The position numbers and the translations under genes are program-made. A DNA stretch of 64,000 nt from Saussurea involucrata (taxonomy: Eukaryota; Streptophyta; Magnoliopsida; Asterales; Asteraceae), in assembly GCA_033807775.1 (NCBI GenBank), contig CM066326.1:90248873-90312872 (forward strand). Direction: 5' to 3'. Below the pieces are notes generated by a model. The model saw only the letters and a list, made by a program, of their open reading frames with translations. It was not told the DNA's origin and searched no databases. Below, piece after piece: positions 22,701-33,012 of the stretch (positions are counted from its first letter, which is position 1; each line of letters opens with the position of its first letter).

Positions 22701-25700
22701 AATTTGGGGCTTTATAGTTTCTCATCTGGATTTGTGAATGATAAACCTGCTGTCAAGTTTACATATGCCAGGAGAAACAAATCGTAGAGTTTTGTGGTGA
22801 AGGGGCTATAAAGTAATGTTAGTAAGTTCAAAAGGGTAAAAGAGGGAATTAATAATACGATGTTGTCTAGTGGAGAGGCGTATAAACTGAAAAGGGGGAA
22901 TAAGTGGAGGGAGCTCGGTATTTTCAATTTTGACGCTAGTCAGGACACCTCCAGCTTCTCAGATTGTTGGTACCTTCTGTAAGCATTCGATTTCAGTTGG
23001 AAATTACCCATTTGACCACCAATTGTGTAAGACCATTGTACGCATCCATGGAATAAAAATGTACACACCTAATATGAATTTAGTTTGTTAGAATTTAGAT
23101 ATTTGATTTGTTGGATAAACCTGATGAGTCGATTATCTTAGCGATGCATATAATCAGCCGATATATTCGGCTGATATTTTGTGATCATTATTTAGTGATT
23201 GTAATTGATTTGGTGTATAGTTGGCATGTATATCGTTTTCCTATTTTTCTGTTGTATCCTTCCCTATTTAAAGGGTTTTCATTATCAATTGAAGCATCAA
23301 CAATTTCACACCATAATCTCCTTTATGGTATCAGAGCAATTCTGATTACCTTCTCCTTCCTTTAATCTTCCGCTGCCCTTCTTTTCTCCCTTTCTGTTCG
23401 GATACGTCCGACCACAGTCATCACGATGACTAAAGAATCTGTCGAACAGCCCCCAAAACCCCAATCCTTGCATCCTGCATACTCTGTAACAAATATTCAG
23501 AGTAAGATCAGAACCCTAGACGGTACCAATGTTACATATTCTCAGTGGATCAGACTGTTCCGCTTACATGCTGTCGCCTACAAGGTGATGGATCATATTG
23601 ATGGAACTGCCCCTCCGGCGTCATCATCCGCTGAATATGCGGCCTGGAAAGAAATCGATGCACTTGTCCTTCAATGGATATTCAGCACACTCTCTGATGA
23701 CCTTCTTAAACGAGTCATGAACGGCAGCATTACTACGGCTCATGCTGCGTGGTCCAAACTCGAGAAAATCTATCTTAGCAACAAGAAGGCACGTGCTGCA
23801 TCACTGGAAACCAAGTTCTGCAATCTGTCTTTGTCAGCCTGTTCATCCCTTGAAGATTATTGTCAGCGATTGACTGACCTTTCAAACCAACTGGCCGATG
23901 TCGATGTCCCTGTTACCGAGTCCCGACTCGTTCTTCAACTGGTCAGGGGTCTCCCAGCCGAGTATAATACTACTGCTGCCCTCATTAACCAGAATGGCGT
24001 CGATTGGGATCAAGCCGTTAGTATGCTGAATGATGAAGTTTTGCGTTTAGAAGCCCAAAAAGGATCTCATTCTACTGTTCTGGCCGCCACCTCTGCTCAA
24101 ACAACCCCTCAAAATAATCAGCCGGTTCAGCCTTCCGACAACACCTCCTCCTACTCTCGTGGGCGAGGACGAGGTCGAGGATCCTGGAACCGACGCGGAG
24201 GCAGAGGACGTGGTAGCAGCAACCGTCAGTCCTTCTCTTCATGGTCCGGACAACAGCAGCAACCCTCTGGATACTCGCAACAGCCCGGGTTCCCTAACTG
24301 GGCCTGGTGGGCACCTCCACCATGCCCCTATCCGACCCAGCAGCAATGGCGGCCCGATAATAGCCCACTTCAACAACCGGCAGCCCAGGCCCATTTTTCT
24401 GGTTTCCCCAGCAGCGGTCCAGCGGGAACAGTTCTTCACCACAGGGCGTATACAATGCATTGTGCCCTTCGGATCTCAGCGCAGCATTCAGTAACATGCA
24501 GATGAATCAGCCATCCTCTTCTTGGACTTCGGACCTAATGGATACGGGGGCCGAATCTCATGTAACTCATGACCAAGGTAAGTTACTAATCCCACATTCA
24601 TCTCCTGTTTGCAGTAAATTATTGGTGGGCAATGGCAACTTTTTACCAATACATGGATCGGGCACGGGTTTTCATCACTTACCAAACCGAACCTATGTCC
24701 TACCCAATGTCCTTTACAGCCCACAAGTGATCAAAAATCTTATCTCTGTCAGACGATTTACTCGTGATAATCAAGTTTCTGTTGAGTTTGACCCATTTGG
24801 TTTTTCATTGAAGGATCTCAAAACTAGGAGGCTCCTGTCCCGTCACAACAGCACCGGAGACCTGTATCCTTTTACACAGCCGCAACTACCTCCTCAAGCC
24901 ACTTTTCTTGCTACCACCCTCCCCTGGCATGATCGTCTAGGTCACCCAGGAGCTCCAGTTTTAGAACTTTTAAGTCGTACTTTCAATTCTCAATGTAATA
25001 AGAGCAAAACCTCACATGTTTGCAATTCTTGTCAACTTTCGAATAGTAAACGTTTGCCCTTTCATGCATCTACTACTTTTACATTTGCACCTTTTGATAT
25101 AATCCATTGCGACTTATGGACATCTCCTATCACGAGTAAAACAGGATACAAATATTATATGGTTCTCATTGATAATTTTTCACACTTCGTGTGGGTGTAT
25201 CCTCTTAAGTACAAGTCTGACGCCTTTCCCACTTTTGCCAAATTTCACCGTTTAATTGAAACTCAATTTCACCGAACCATTAAAACTTTTCAATGCGACC
25301 TAGGGGGAGAATTTGACAATTTAGCCTTTAAAGCCTTCGCAGACCAACACGGACTGTTGTTTCGCTTTGCTTGTCCACAAACTTCCAGCCAAAACGGCCG
25401 GGCAGAACGAATGATTCGTCGCATAAACGACATCATCCGTGCTCTGCTAATACACGCACATCTTCCGCCATCCTTTTGGGTAGAAGCATTGCACACGGCC
25501 GCCTACCTGCACAATATTTTACCCACCAAACGCCTCAATTCTCACACTCCCACCTTTGCCCTCTACCTACGGCATCCCGAGTACAAACATCTACGGGTAT
25601 TCGGGTGTGCTTGTTACCCAAACACCTCTGCTACCCAACCTCATAAGTTACATGCCCGTTCCATCCAGTGCATTTTTCTCGGGTATCCACCAGACTTTCG

Positions 25701-28700
25701 TGGGTATAGATGTTTCGACCCCACAACGGGCAAAGTACACATCTCTCGCCACGTCACCTTTGACGAGAATGTGTTCCCTTACACCATTCCTCAAAACCCC
25801 ACCGCCTATAAGTTTTTGGACGACACCCTTCCTCCAGGCTTTACCTTTCACCAACCCGTCCCCAAGCCTTCCCTTACGGCTCCATACCACTTCACATATA
25901 GCCGGCGTCCTAAACCACCCGTCGCCCAAACTCAACCATCCCACCACCCAACACAAACGACCGGCTCACACCTAACAGCCCAAAACGCAACCGGCCCATC
26001 TGTTCCACAGCCCACCTCGACCGCTCCCCCAGTCAAATCACATCCCATGACCACCCGTTCCAAATCTCGGTCCACTACCAAATCGGCCTTTTCAGCCACC
26101 ACCATCTCACCCATCCCTACTACCTATGCCAAGGCCCTATCCGATCCTAATTGGTTAAATGCTATGCAAGCCGAATTTACTGCCTTACAGGACAATGAAA
26201 CGTGGGAACTAGTTCCTCGACCTACGGATCGCCCGGTAATTAGATGTATGTGGCTTTTCCGCCACAAGTTTAAGGCAGATGGATCACTTGAACGGTATAA
26301 GGCCAGGTTGGTTGTCAATGGAAACTCTCAAACAGTGGGCATTGACTGCGAAGACACATTTAGTCCGGTTGTCAAACCGGCCACCATTCGGACAGTTCTA
26401 TCCCTCGCAGTCTCCCGGTCATGGCCTATACACCAGTTGGACGTCAAGAATGCATTCTTACATGGGGAACTAAATGAAACTGTTTTCATGCATCAACCTC
26501 CCGGTTTCTATGATCGACGTGCACCAAACTTTGTGTGTCGTCTTAAAAAGTCTCTTTATGGGCTCAAGCAAGCACCAAGGGCCTGGTACACCCGCTTTGC
26601 TAACTATATTACTTCTCATGGGTTTCGTAGCAGTGCCTGCGACACCTCGTTATTTATTTATAATCAGGATTCGTCCAACACTGCTTATTTATTATTATAC
26701 GTGGACGACATAATTCTCACTGCATCAAATAACAAACTTTTGCGGGATATTATTGCTACTTTGTCACGGGAATTTGCTATGACTGATTTGGGACGTTTAC
26801 ATCACTTCTTGGGCATCAAAGTCACCCAACAGTCACGTGGTATTTTCCTTTCACAGGCTCAGTATGCAAAGGATATAATTGCTCGGGCCTCAATGTCGTC
26901 TTGTAAACCCTGCACGACTCCTGTAGACCTCTCGGCCAAACTAAGCAGTACTACTGGCCCATTATTCTCGGATCCTACTCTATATCGAAGCCTCGCCGGG
27001 GCTTTGCAGTATCTCACATTTACGAGACCCGACATATCATATGCTGTTCAGCAGGTCTGCTTGTTTATGCATGAGCCCCGAGATTCTCACTTTGCTTTCA
27101 TGAAAAGGATCATCCGCTACATTCAAGGGACGATTGATTATGGTATACGTCTCATTAAATCAGCATCTCATTCTTTGGTGGCCTATTCTGATGCTGACTG
27201 GGGTGGTTGCCCAGACTCCCGTCGCTCGACTTCGGGATATTGTGTTTTCTTAGGTGATAATCTGCTTTCCTGGTCCTCCAAAAGACAGCCCACTGTCTCA
27301 CGATCCAGCGCTGAAGTCGAATATAGGGGTGTTGCAAATGCGGTCGCTGAAGCCACATGGATACGCAATTTACTTCTTGATCTGCACACGCCTCTTACCC
27401 ATGCCTCTGTTGTGTACTGTGACAACGTCTCAGCAGTGTACCTTTCTAATAATCCAGTTCAACATCAAAGGACCAAACACATCGAAATTGACATACATTT
27501 CGTTCGTGACAAAGTTCGTGTAGGTCACATTCGCGTCCTTCATGTGCCTTCATCTTTGCAATATGCGGATATTTTTACAAAGGGGCTTCCACGACAGTTG
27601 TTTCAGTCTTTTCGCTCCAGCTTGAGCGTCTGTCCACCGCCCGCTCAAACTGAGGGGGTGTCTTAGCGATGCATATAATCAGCCGATATATTCGGCTGAT
27701 ATTTTGTGATCATTATTTAGTGATTGTAATTGATTTGGTGTATAGTTGGCATGTATATCGTTTTCCTATTTTTCTGTTGTATCCTTCCCTATTTAAAGGG
27801 TTTTCATTATCAATTGAAGCATCAACAATTTCACACCATAATCTCCTTTAGATTAGTCTTCCATAAAGCTTAGTAGGATTTTGAGACATCTTTTTTTGAT
27901 GGTTGGCATTAATGCAAAACAAAATCCAAATGCTTAAATTTGACATGCAGCAGCAAATAAGTTATCTGATCTCCAAAATTTCTGCTTTTTCATTCAGGCA
28001 TATTGTGGGTTTAGCTGGCCCTCCTGGTGCTGGAAAGACCACCATTGCTTCAGAGGTTGCTAAGCGTGTAAACAAGATATGGCCTCAAAAATCATGTTCC
28101 TTTGATTCTCAGGTTGAACCTCCAGAAATTGCTGTAGTCCTTCCCATGGATGGTTTCCATCTTTATCGCCACCAGCTCGATTCAATGGAGGTTCTTTTCC
28201 TTTCAATCTCTCCCACTTCTCACTTCGAGAGTCTGAATAAAATGTCTCTTTCACATGTTAACAAACCTTAACAATTCAGCTACAAAGCTATTATATCAGG
28301 GCCATATAACATAAAAGTTCCTTTTAAATCAACCGTATTCATGAACAAATCACAAAATGAATGATGTAACTAAGAAATCATTGGTTTAAGGGAGTATAAC
28401 TGTATAAGTACATAAGTAGGAATTAGGCATCGTTTGGCAAAAATAAGCTAGCTTATTTTTTGAGTACATGTTCGGATGGACATAAGCTACCTTATAAGTT
28501 AGTTACTTATTGACAAGATACTTGGAGTAGCTTATGAGGAGCTTTTTGTGATTTTTTCTAGTTTTACCCTTATTAGTATTAATTATCAATTATTAACTAT
28601 TAATTATAAATAAATTTTAATTATTAAAAATTAATTATAACTAATGTTAATTGAAAATTATTAATTAAATTTTAATTATACATTGATGTTAATTTTAATT

Positions 28701-31700
28701 GTTTAGAATTATCGTTAATCATATTAATTATTTTTATATATATATTTTTAATATTAGTCAATATATATTTTTTAACTATTATTCAATTATTTATTTCTAT
28801 TCCTATTATATGTAATGTTATTTAAAATCATAAGTTAATGTATATTTTTTTCTAAAATTTATTTTAACAAATTCAAAATTTATAGTATATATATAATAAT
28901 AAATTTTAAATTCTTTTAATTAACATATTATATTATTTAGTTTTTCTTTACTATCTTGTTTATACTAATTAACATATTATATTACTTTAAATTTGTTTTA
29001 ATTATATTATGAAATATTGTAATTGATTATTTTTTTCAAGATGTCATTTTTGGTCATTTTACATGTTTACCGGTTAGTTTTTGCCAAACGTGACTTATAG
29101 CTTATCAACTAGTTTGCCAAACATGCCCTTATTAGACAATCACATGACTGATCCTACACACCTATGCTAATTAGTATCTTTGCTATCAGCTACTTGCCAT
29201 TTGGTCAATTTTGATTATTTTAGTTATTCTTTTTAGGATCCAAAGGAAGCCCATGCAAGAAGGGGAGGTGAGTTTCTTCACTCGTATCACATCAGTCGTT
29301 ACTAATGTTTCAATCACTTGATAAAAACCATTTGTTTATGTGGCCAAATCAGCTCCGTGGACATTTAATCCTGATTTACTCTTAAAATGTCTGAAGACCC
29401 TGAGGGATCAGGTAATTTTTCCTTTCCTATATCAACTTGACTGATTCCCATCACCTAATCTGCACTTATAATCTTATATATTAATTATTTATTTAATTAA
29501 CATTGAATCTAATGATTAATTGTAATTCAGGGGTCGGTTTATGCTCCATCTTTTGACCATGGTGTTGGAGACCCAGTTGAAGACGATATCTTCGTTAATG
29601 TCCAGTATGTATTATCTATCTGCGATATTATACTTCTGTAAAAGTAAAATATTATTCGAAACAGTTATGACTAGTACTTCTTCCGTCCCAAAATAAGTGT
29701 CCACTTTTATATTTTAGTTTGTTACAAAATAAGTATCCACTTTTAAAAGTATCTACTTTCCAATTGTACCCTTAATTATAAGATAGAGAAATTCGTTACT
29801 CCTATTATTAATCATTTAGTTAACTAAAAAGTGTAATAATTACACATTCCTAAAACTGGATGCCTTTTTCATTGTGGACATCGACAACACCGCTTTTAAT
29901 GGTTTAATCATCTCATGCCATCATTTCTTCTTTCTATTTTCTACTTTAGCCTATCGCAAAAAACTACTTGGGATAGAGGCGATGTTTTTTTTGGGGGGAG
30001 GGGGAGAAAATTGTAAATAGGTACTGAAAATTAAAGAATTGACACAGAAAGAATCACAATTATCAACTCTACTGTGTTGTCAATTACTGAGTTGTAACTT
30101 GGTGTTGCTACTGGTTGCAGCTCCTATATGTCATCTAAGAATCAGATATACTCCCTCCGTCCCAAAATTAGTGTCCGTATTTCTATTTTAGTTTATTCCA
30201 AGATAAGTGTCCACTTTCAAAAATCAGTTCCTAATTTCCAATTCTACCCTTAATTATGAAGATAGAGAAATTCGTTACTCCCTCTATTATCAAGGGTACA
30301 ATTGTACCTTTTTTATCGTGGAAATTTATTTTGGGACAAATGGAGTATTAAGATGTCATTCATTTATGGATCGTGGTTAATAAATGGCGAAAAGCTGGTG
30401 TAAATTTCTTAAAACCGGGAGAGTGCCTTCTACATTTATATCCCTAAAGAGTTCTCTTTGCGTTGCTTTCATTCATGCCATTTTAGAGAACAGGTTGAGT
30501 TTCGGTAAGAAGTTGAGGTTAACGTGAGAAGCGTGAGAAGTGAGTATCAACCATTGGATGAGAAATGGATGCACATTAGGATGAGATGCACCGGATCAAT
30601 TCCCTTGGAAGGTGCAATTCATGGGAGGGCATTTGATTAAAAGTGGTTCAGATCCACTTATCACGCTTCTCACGTTAACCTCAACTTCTCACACAATCCT
30701 TTGCCTTTAGAGAACTTGCTATGTGAACTTTATTGCATACTTTTTGTGAAACTTTTCAAAGCGGCTTCTACATTTAGTTAGCCATAGTTCTAAATGAAGT
30801 ATTCTATTTGCAGGCACAAAGTTGTGATAGTTGAAGGCAATTATTTACTCCTAGAAGACGGCCCTTGGAAAGAAATAGCAGCAATGTTAGACGAGAAATG
30901 GTAATTCTAAGATCTTTAGTACTTACGGTATGTTCTTTGGAACTAAAAGTTGTTACTCCCTCCGGTCCTAAAACAAGTGTCCATGTTTCTATTTTAGTTT
31001 GTCCCAAAAAAAAGCCCGATTTCTAATGTAAGTGCATACTTTCCAATTCTACCCTTAATTATGAGATGTAGAAATTTATTACATCCTCTATTATTAAGGG
31101 TAAAATTGTCATTCAGTTAATTAAAAAGTGTAATAGTTATATCTTTCTATAATTGTGTGCCTTTTTCATTGTGGATATTTATTTTGGGACAGAGGGAGTA
31201 TTTATTATCGAGAAATTATTGGATATGGTTAAAGATTGAATTTTTTCCCTCCTTTTCTGCTACCAAATAGACCGTGTTTTGCCATGATGCAATATTCTCT
31301 TGGAGGCTAGTGAAATTCGACATTAATGCATATAATTCTTGAAAATTTGACTTTACTACCCTTTTTCGTAATTTAGCCTGTTTAAAATGTTGGAATAATA
31401 TTCATCTAGTTTCAAATATATGAAAGGTTCGTTGATATTGACATTGACGTAGCAATGGAACGAGTTTTGAAGAGACATGTATCGACCGGTAATCGTCTTT
31501 CATTCATGATCCCTCAACATGAATAAAAATCTGTTGTCCCCAAACTTTGTTCCTTCCCAGTCCACCAATCATATGAAGCCACATCATCCATTTATTGAGA
31601 AAAAAATAAAAACAAGAATTAAACAAATTTATATTAAATAAAATAACGATGTGACTTCACATGATTGGTGGGACAGAGAGGGGACAAGGGAACATAATTC

Positions 31701-32373
31701 CTCGGCATGAATAAAATATGTTGTCCCCTAATCCGCCGTCCATTTCCTGTCTGCCAATTATATGAAGCAACATCATCCATTTATTGAGAAAAAAGAATAA
31801 ATACAAGAATTAAACAAATTTGTATTAAATAAAATAATGACATGAGTTCACATGATTGATGGGCAGAGAGGACATAAAAAGATTGTTACAATTATAGTAA
31901 ATATGCATCCTTTTTTTTAATCTTATTATTAGGTAAAACACCAGAGATCGCCAAACAACGGGTATGCTACTAAGCTTGACTTATTCTCTCCTTAGGTTTC
32001 CGTTTACTGGGTTGGGTTCCAGTGAAAATGAAAGTTATGGTGAGAGGGGTAAGAAGGGATCTCCACCCTTGGGTCAATTCCTAATTGAAGATCAACACTA
32101 ATGAGATGCACAGAGATGCACCCGATCAATTCCCTTCTAAAGCGCAATTCATGGGTTGTTTTGAGATTAAAAGTGATCAAGGGTCCAAATCCCTTCTTAC
32201 ACTTCTCACCTTAACTCTTTTTCTCACGCGATCCTTCGTCTCTGTTCACTTGACCTGCTAACCTTCAGCTTGTAAAACATAAACAGATCAAGTACAATGA
32301 CAGGCCGAACGCGGAACTTATTTTGAAGTCAAAGAAACACGCGGATTTGATAATCAAGTCGGTTAGTCTTTGA
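19739..32373 (+). CDS. Uridine kinase/phosphoribulokinase-type P-loop kinase, 12 exons
   Basis: Exons: 19739-19799, 21077-21216 (or 21052-21216), 21317-21360, 21770-21847, 27998-28190, 29237-29267, 29353-29411, 29531-29604, 30814-30900, 31427-31488, 31933-31961, 32287-32373. All joins keep frame with GT...AG and give about 314 aa. Walker A is GPPGAGKTT after HIVGLA; PMDGFHLYR, WTFNPD, FDHGVGDP and VVIVEGNYLLLE follow, and NDRPNAELI is near the end. It is close to the Arabidopsis At1g03030-type kinase as I remember it; the substrate is not fixed. The Ser/Thr/Arg-rich N-terminus may be an organelle transit peptide. The start is uncertain: ATG 19739 needs a weak AAAG acceptor at 21076, whereas ATG 19617 with acceptor 21051 gives about 363 aa. 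Introns are transposon-rich. Confidence 0.9.
20559..20841 (+). mobile_element. Harbinger-type MITE, group D, copy 1 (intron 1 of kinase gene)
   Basis: The sequence GTGGCTGTTTGGCAGTTGCTG ... TTAAGAGGTAAACAAACATCCCC matches three other copies (33212-33493, 35838-36108, 55681-55966). Complete copies are about 285 bp and have TTA or TAA on both sides. Here TAA is seen on the left only. There is no ORF. Confidence 0.75.
23136..23325 (+). repeat. 5' LTR of the copia element
   Basis: 190 bp, starting TCTTAGCG and ending CTCCTTTA. The ends defined by LTR comparison plus the GATTA duplication are TC...TA rather than TG...CA. It contains a TATTTAAAG TATA-like box near 23275 and the inverted pair CAGCCGATATATTCGGCTG at 23155-23173. 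Confidence 0.9.
23326..23337 (+). other. Primer binding site of the copia element
   Basis: TGGTATCAGAGC, complementary to the 3' end of initiator tRNA-Met, lies immediately next to the LTR with no spacer. Confidence 0.92.
23426..24505 (+). CDS. Copia Gag
   Basis: A 359-codon frame from ATG 23426. The N-terminal half is a plant copia Gag (DUF4219/UBN2-like) with YSQWIRLFRLHAVAYKVMDH, AWSKLEKIYLSNKKARA and a segment around LVRGLPAEYNTTAALINQ. The C-terminal third has no CCHC zinc knuckle. It has an Arg/Gly tract (GRGRGRGSWNRRGGRGRG) and then Gln/Pro-rich sequence, which may supply RNA binding. The last 30 or so codons overlap the pol frame and read as nonsense for this family, so the true frame is probably lost between 24364 and about 24460. 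Confidence 0.9.
   Translation: MTKESVEQPPKPQSLHPAYSVTNIQSKIRTLDGTNVTYSQWIRLFRLHAVAYKVMDHIDGTAPPASSSAEYAAWKEIDALVLQWIFSTLSDDLLKRVMNGSITTAHAAWSKLEKIYLSNKKARAASLETKFCNLSLSACSSLEDYCQRLTDLSNQLADVDVPVTESRLVLQLVRGLPAEYNTTAALINQNGVDWDQAVSMLNDEVLRLEAQKGSHSTVLAATSAQTTPQNNQPVQPSDNTSSYSRGRGRGRGSWNRRGGRGRGSSNRQSFSSWSGQQQQPSGYSQQPGFPNWAWWAPPPCPYPTQQQWRPDNSPLQQPAAQAHFSGFPSSGPAGTVLHHRAYTMHCALRISAQHSVTCR
24364..27666 (+). CDS. Copia Pol: protease, integrase, RT, RNase H
   Basis: The frame is open from 24364 (after a TAG at 24361) to TAG 27664-27666, whose last bases lie inside the 3' LTR. Counting from the TTG at 24460, the 1,068-residue stretch has these parts in order: protease DTGAES (about residue 28); an HHCC zinc domain (HDRLGH ... 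CNSCQLS); and the integrase core with Asp in HCDLW, Asp in QCDLGGEF and Glu in GRAERM. Then come reverse transcriptase with YVDDI and RNase H (DADWGGC, SSAEVEYR, CDNVSAVYLS, QRTKHIEID). No stop or frameshift is seen within these domains. It lies one base out of phase with gag, and most plant copia elements have one continuous ORF, so translation as Gag-Pol is impaired. Confidence 0.93.
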   Translation, partial: PTSTTGSPGPFFWFPQQRSSGNSSSPQGVYNALCPSDLSAAFSNMQMNQPSSSWTSDLMDTGAESHVTHDQGKLLIPHSSPVCSKLLVGNGNFLPIHGSGTGFHHLPNRTYVLPNVLYSPQVIKNLISVRRFTRDNQVSVEFDPFGFSLKDLKTRRLLSRHNSTGDLYPFTQPQLPPQATFLATTLPWHDRLGHPGAPVLELLSRTFNSQCNKSKTSHVCNSCQLSNSKRLPFHASTTFTFAPFDIIHCDLWTSPITSKTGYKYYMVLIDNFSHFVWVYPLKYKSDAFPTFAKFHRLIETQFHRTIKTFQCDLGGEFDNLAFKAFADQHGLLFRFACPQTSSQNGRAERMIRRINDIIRALLIHAHLPPSFWVEALHTAAYLHNILPTKRLNSHTPTFALYLRHPEYKHLRVFGCACYPNTSATQPHKLHARSIQCIFLGYPPDFRGYRCFDPTTGKVHISRHVTFDENVFPYTIPQNPTAYKFLDDTLPPGFTFHQPVPKPSLTAPYHFTYSRRPKPPVAQTQPSHHPTQTTGSHLTAQNATGPSVPQPTSTAPPVKSHPMTTRSKSRSTTKSAFSATTISPIPTTYAKALSDPNWLNAMQAEFTALQDNETWELVPRPTDRPVIRCMWLFRHKFKADGSLERYKARLVVNGNSQTVGIDCEDTFSPVVKPATIRTVLSLAVSRSWPIHQLDVKNAFLHGELNETVFMHQPPGFYDRRAPNFVCRLKKSLYGLKQAPRAWYTRFANYITSHGFRSSACDTSLFIYNQDSSNTAYLLLYVDDIILTASNNKLLRDIIATLSREFAMTDLGRLHHFLGIKVTQQSRGIFLSQAQYAKDIIARASMSSCKPCTTPVDLSAKLSSTTGPLFSDPTLYRSLAGALQYLTFTRPDISYAVQQVCLFMHEPRDSHFAFMKRIIRYIQGTIDYGIRLIKSASHSLVAYSDADWGGCPDSRRSTSGYCVFLGDNLLSWSSKRQPTVSRSSAEVEYRGVANAVAEATWIRNLLLDLHTPLTHASVVYCDNVSAVYLSNNPVQHQRTKHIEIDIHFVRDKVRVGHIRVLHVPSSLQYADIFTKGLPRQLFQSFRSSLSVCPPPAQTEGVS
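27652..27660 (+). other. Polypurine tract of the copia element
   Basis: GAGGGGGTG lies immediately before the 3' LTR and would prime plus-strand cDNA synthesis. It overlaps the last pol codons. Confidence 0.75.
27661..27850 (+). repeat. 3' LTR of the copia element
   Basis: Identical to the 5' LTR over 190 bp. It is followed by the GATTA duplication and then by intron sequence. The kinase exon 5 acceptor follows at 27997. Confidence 0.95.
28426..29128 (-). mobile_element. AT-rich MITE, group C, copy 2 (intron 5 of kinase gene)
   Basis: GGCATCGTTTGGCAAA at the left and TTTGCCAAACATGCCC at the right form the inverted ends, with TTA on both sides (28423-28425 and 29129-29131). The AT-rich core is inverted relative to copy 1. 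Confidence 0.8.
29675..29883 (+). mobile_element. Stowaway-type MITE, 3' end decayed (intron 8 of kinase gene)
   Basis: It begins TACTTCTTCCGTCCCAAAATAAGTGTCC and shares the interior with the two better copies downstream. The right TIR is no longer recognisable. Confidence 0.6.
30151..30345 (+). mobile_element. Stowaway-type MITE (intron 8 of kinase gene)
   Basis: CTCCCTCCGTCCCAAAATTAG at the left pairs with TTATTTTGGGACAAATGGAG at the right. TA lies on both sides, the Tc1/mariner (Stowaway) insertion signature. Confidence 0.85.
30509..30688. mobile_element. Foldback MITE with near-perfect 28-bp TIRs (intron 8)
   Basis: GAAGTTGAGGTTAACGTGAG at the left is repeated inverted at the right end (30661-30688). 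The interior contains GAGATGCACCGGATCAATTCCC, which recurs in related copies at 32.0-32.2 kb, 44.4-44.7 kb and 54.6-54.8 kb. Confidence 0.75.
30956..31198 (+). mobile_element. Stowaway-type MITE (intron 9 of kinase gene)
   Basis: CTCCCTCCGGTCCTAAAACAAG at the left pairs with TTATTTTGGGACAGAGGGAG at the right. TA is present on both sides. It is the same subfamily as 30151-30345. Confidence 0.85.
32032..32222. mobile_element. Foldback MITE, second copy (intron 11 of kinase gene)
   Basis: The interior CAGAGATGCACCCGATCAATTC and outer GTGAGAGG / CTTCTCACC sequences match the element at 30509-30688. The ends are more diverged. Confidence 0.55.
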
Positions 32374-32664
32374 AGGTCAAACTCGCCATTAAAGCTTCGT
32401 GAATGCGAATAAAGAACAGTCGCAAACTAGATGAAATCAAGTAACAAGAAGAAGAAGAAGGAATCAAAGGTGAGTTGGAATATTGTTTGTTTCTTCTTAG
32501 TTTAATGCAAAATAAAAATGTTGCTTTTTTTGTTCTTCCAAATTTCTGGGCATGGGGTTCATTGTGGTAGGCCATAATTATGATCTGTTGACACCCTTTT
32601 GTTTATTGTCTTTTTGGCATACTTTTGGGGTTGCTAAAAATAGCATTTTGTGCAGCTGGGTCTT

Positions 32665-32862
32665 TATTTTTTATTTTTTATAAGGTTCATTTAGGCTTTG
32701 CCTAGACTACATCCTTGGCAATTTAGAAACAAACAAACAAAGCGGCCGTCTGAGACTAAGCCTGGCCACATAATGCTGACGTCTGGACTCGAACCCGGGG
32801 TGGATGGGATATTCCACCACATCCCCCCAAGCCCTTGCCAACACGCCACCACCCTTGTGGTT
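32665..32862 (-). mobile_element. tRNA-derived SINE, family 1, copy 1
   Basis: On the minus strand a Pol III A-box-like GTGGCGTGTTGGCAAGGGC is followed by a B box GGTTCGAGTCC, then a body ending in a T/A-rich tail (plus-strand TTTATTTTTTATTTTTTAT). An 11-bp duplication AGCTGGGTCTT (32654-32664 and 32863-32873) flanks it. The general design resembles plant Au-type SINEs. Related copies are at 47074-47262 and 56732-56919. Confidence 0.85.
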
Positions 32863-33012
32863 AGCTGGGTCTTATATGAGTGTATCTTGTCATGTGGAAC
32901 ATGACAGAAGAAAAACTTGTTGTCATAGGATAGACAAGACCGAGTAGGACAAAAATGCAGTTTTTTTTTTGTAAGGTGGAACAAAAATAAGGGAAATGGG
33001 ACAAGATAGGTT

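Larger units (their letters stand above)
23136..27850 (+). mobile_element. Ty1/copia LTR retrotransposon in intron 4 of the kinase gene
   Basis: A 4,715-bp element in the same orientation as the gene. The 190-bp LTRs (23136-23325 and 27661-27850) are identical at every base I compared, and GATTA flanks both sides (23131-23135 and 27851-27855). The primer site directly follows the 5' LTR and a purine tract precedes the 3' LTR. Protease, integrase, reverse transcriptase and RNase H occur in that order, which defines copia. Identical LTRs mean very recent insertion. The coding frame is nevertheless split between gag and pol. Confidence 0.96.

Noticed and set aside
24364..24505. Programmed -1 frameshift between copia gag and pol
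   Set aside because: No X XXY YYZ slippery heptamer is present; the T5 run is one base short of such a site, and plant copia elements usually have one ORF, so a simple indel is more likely.
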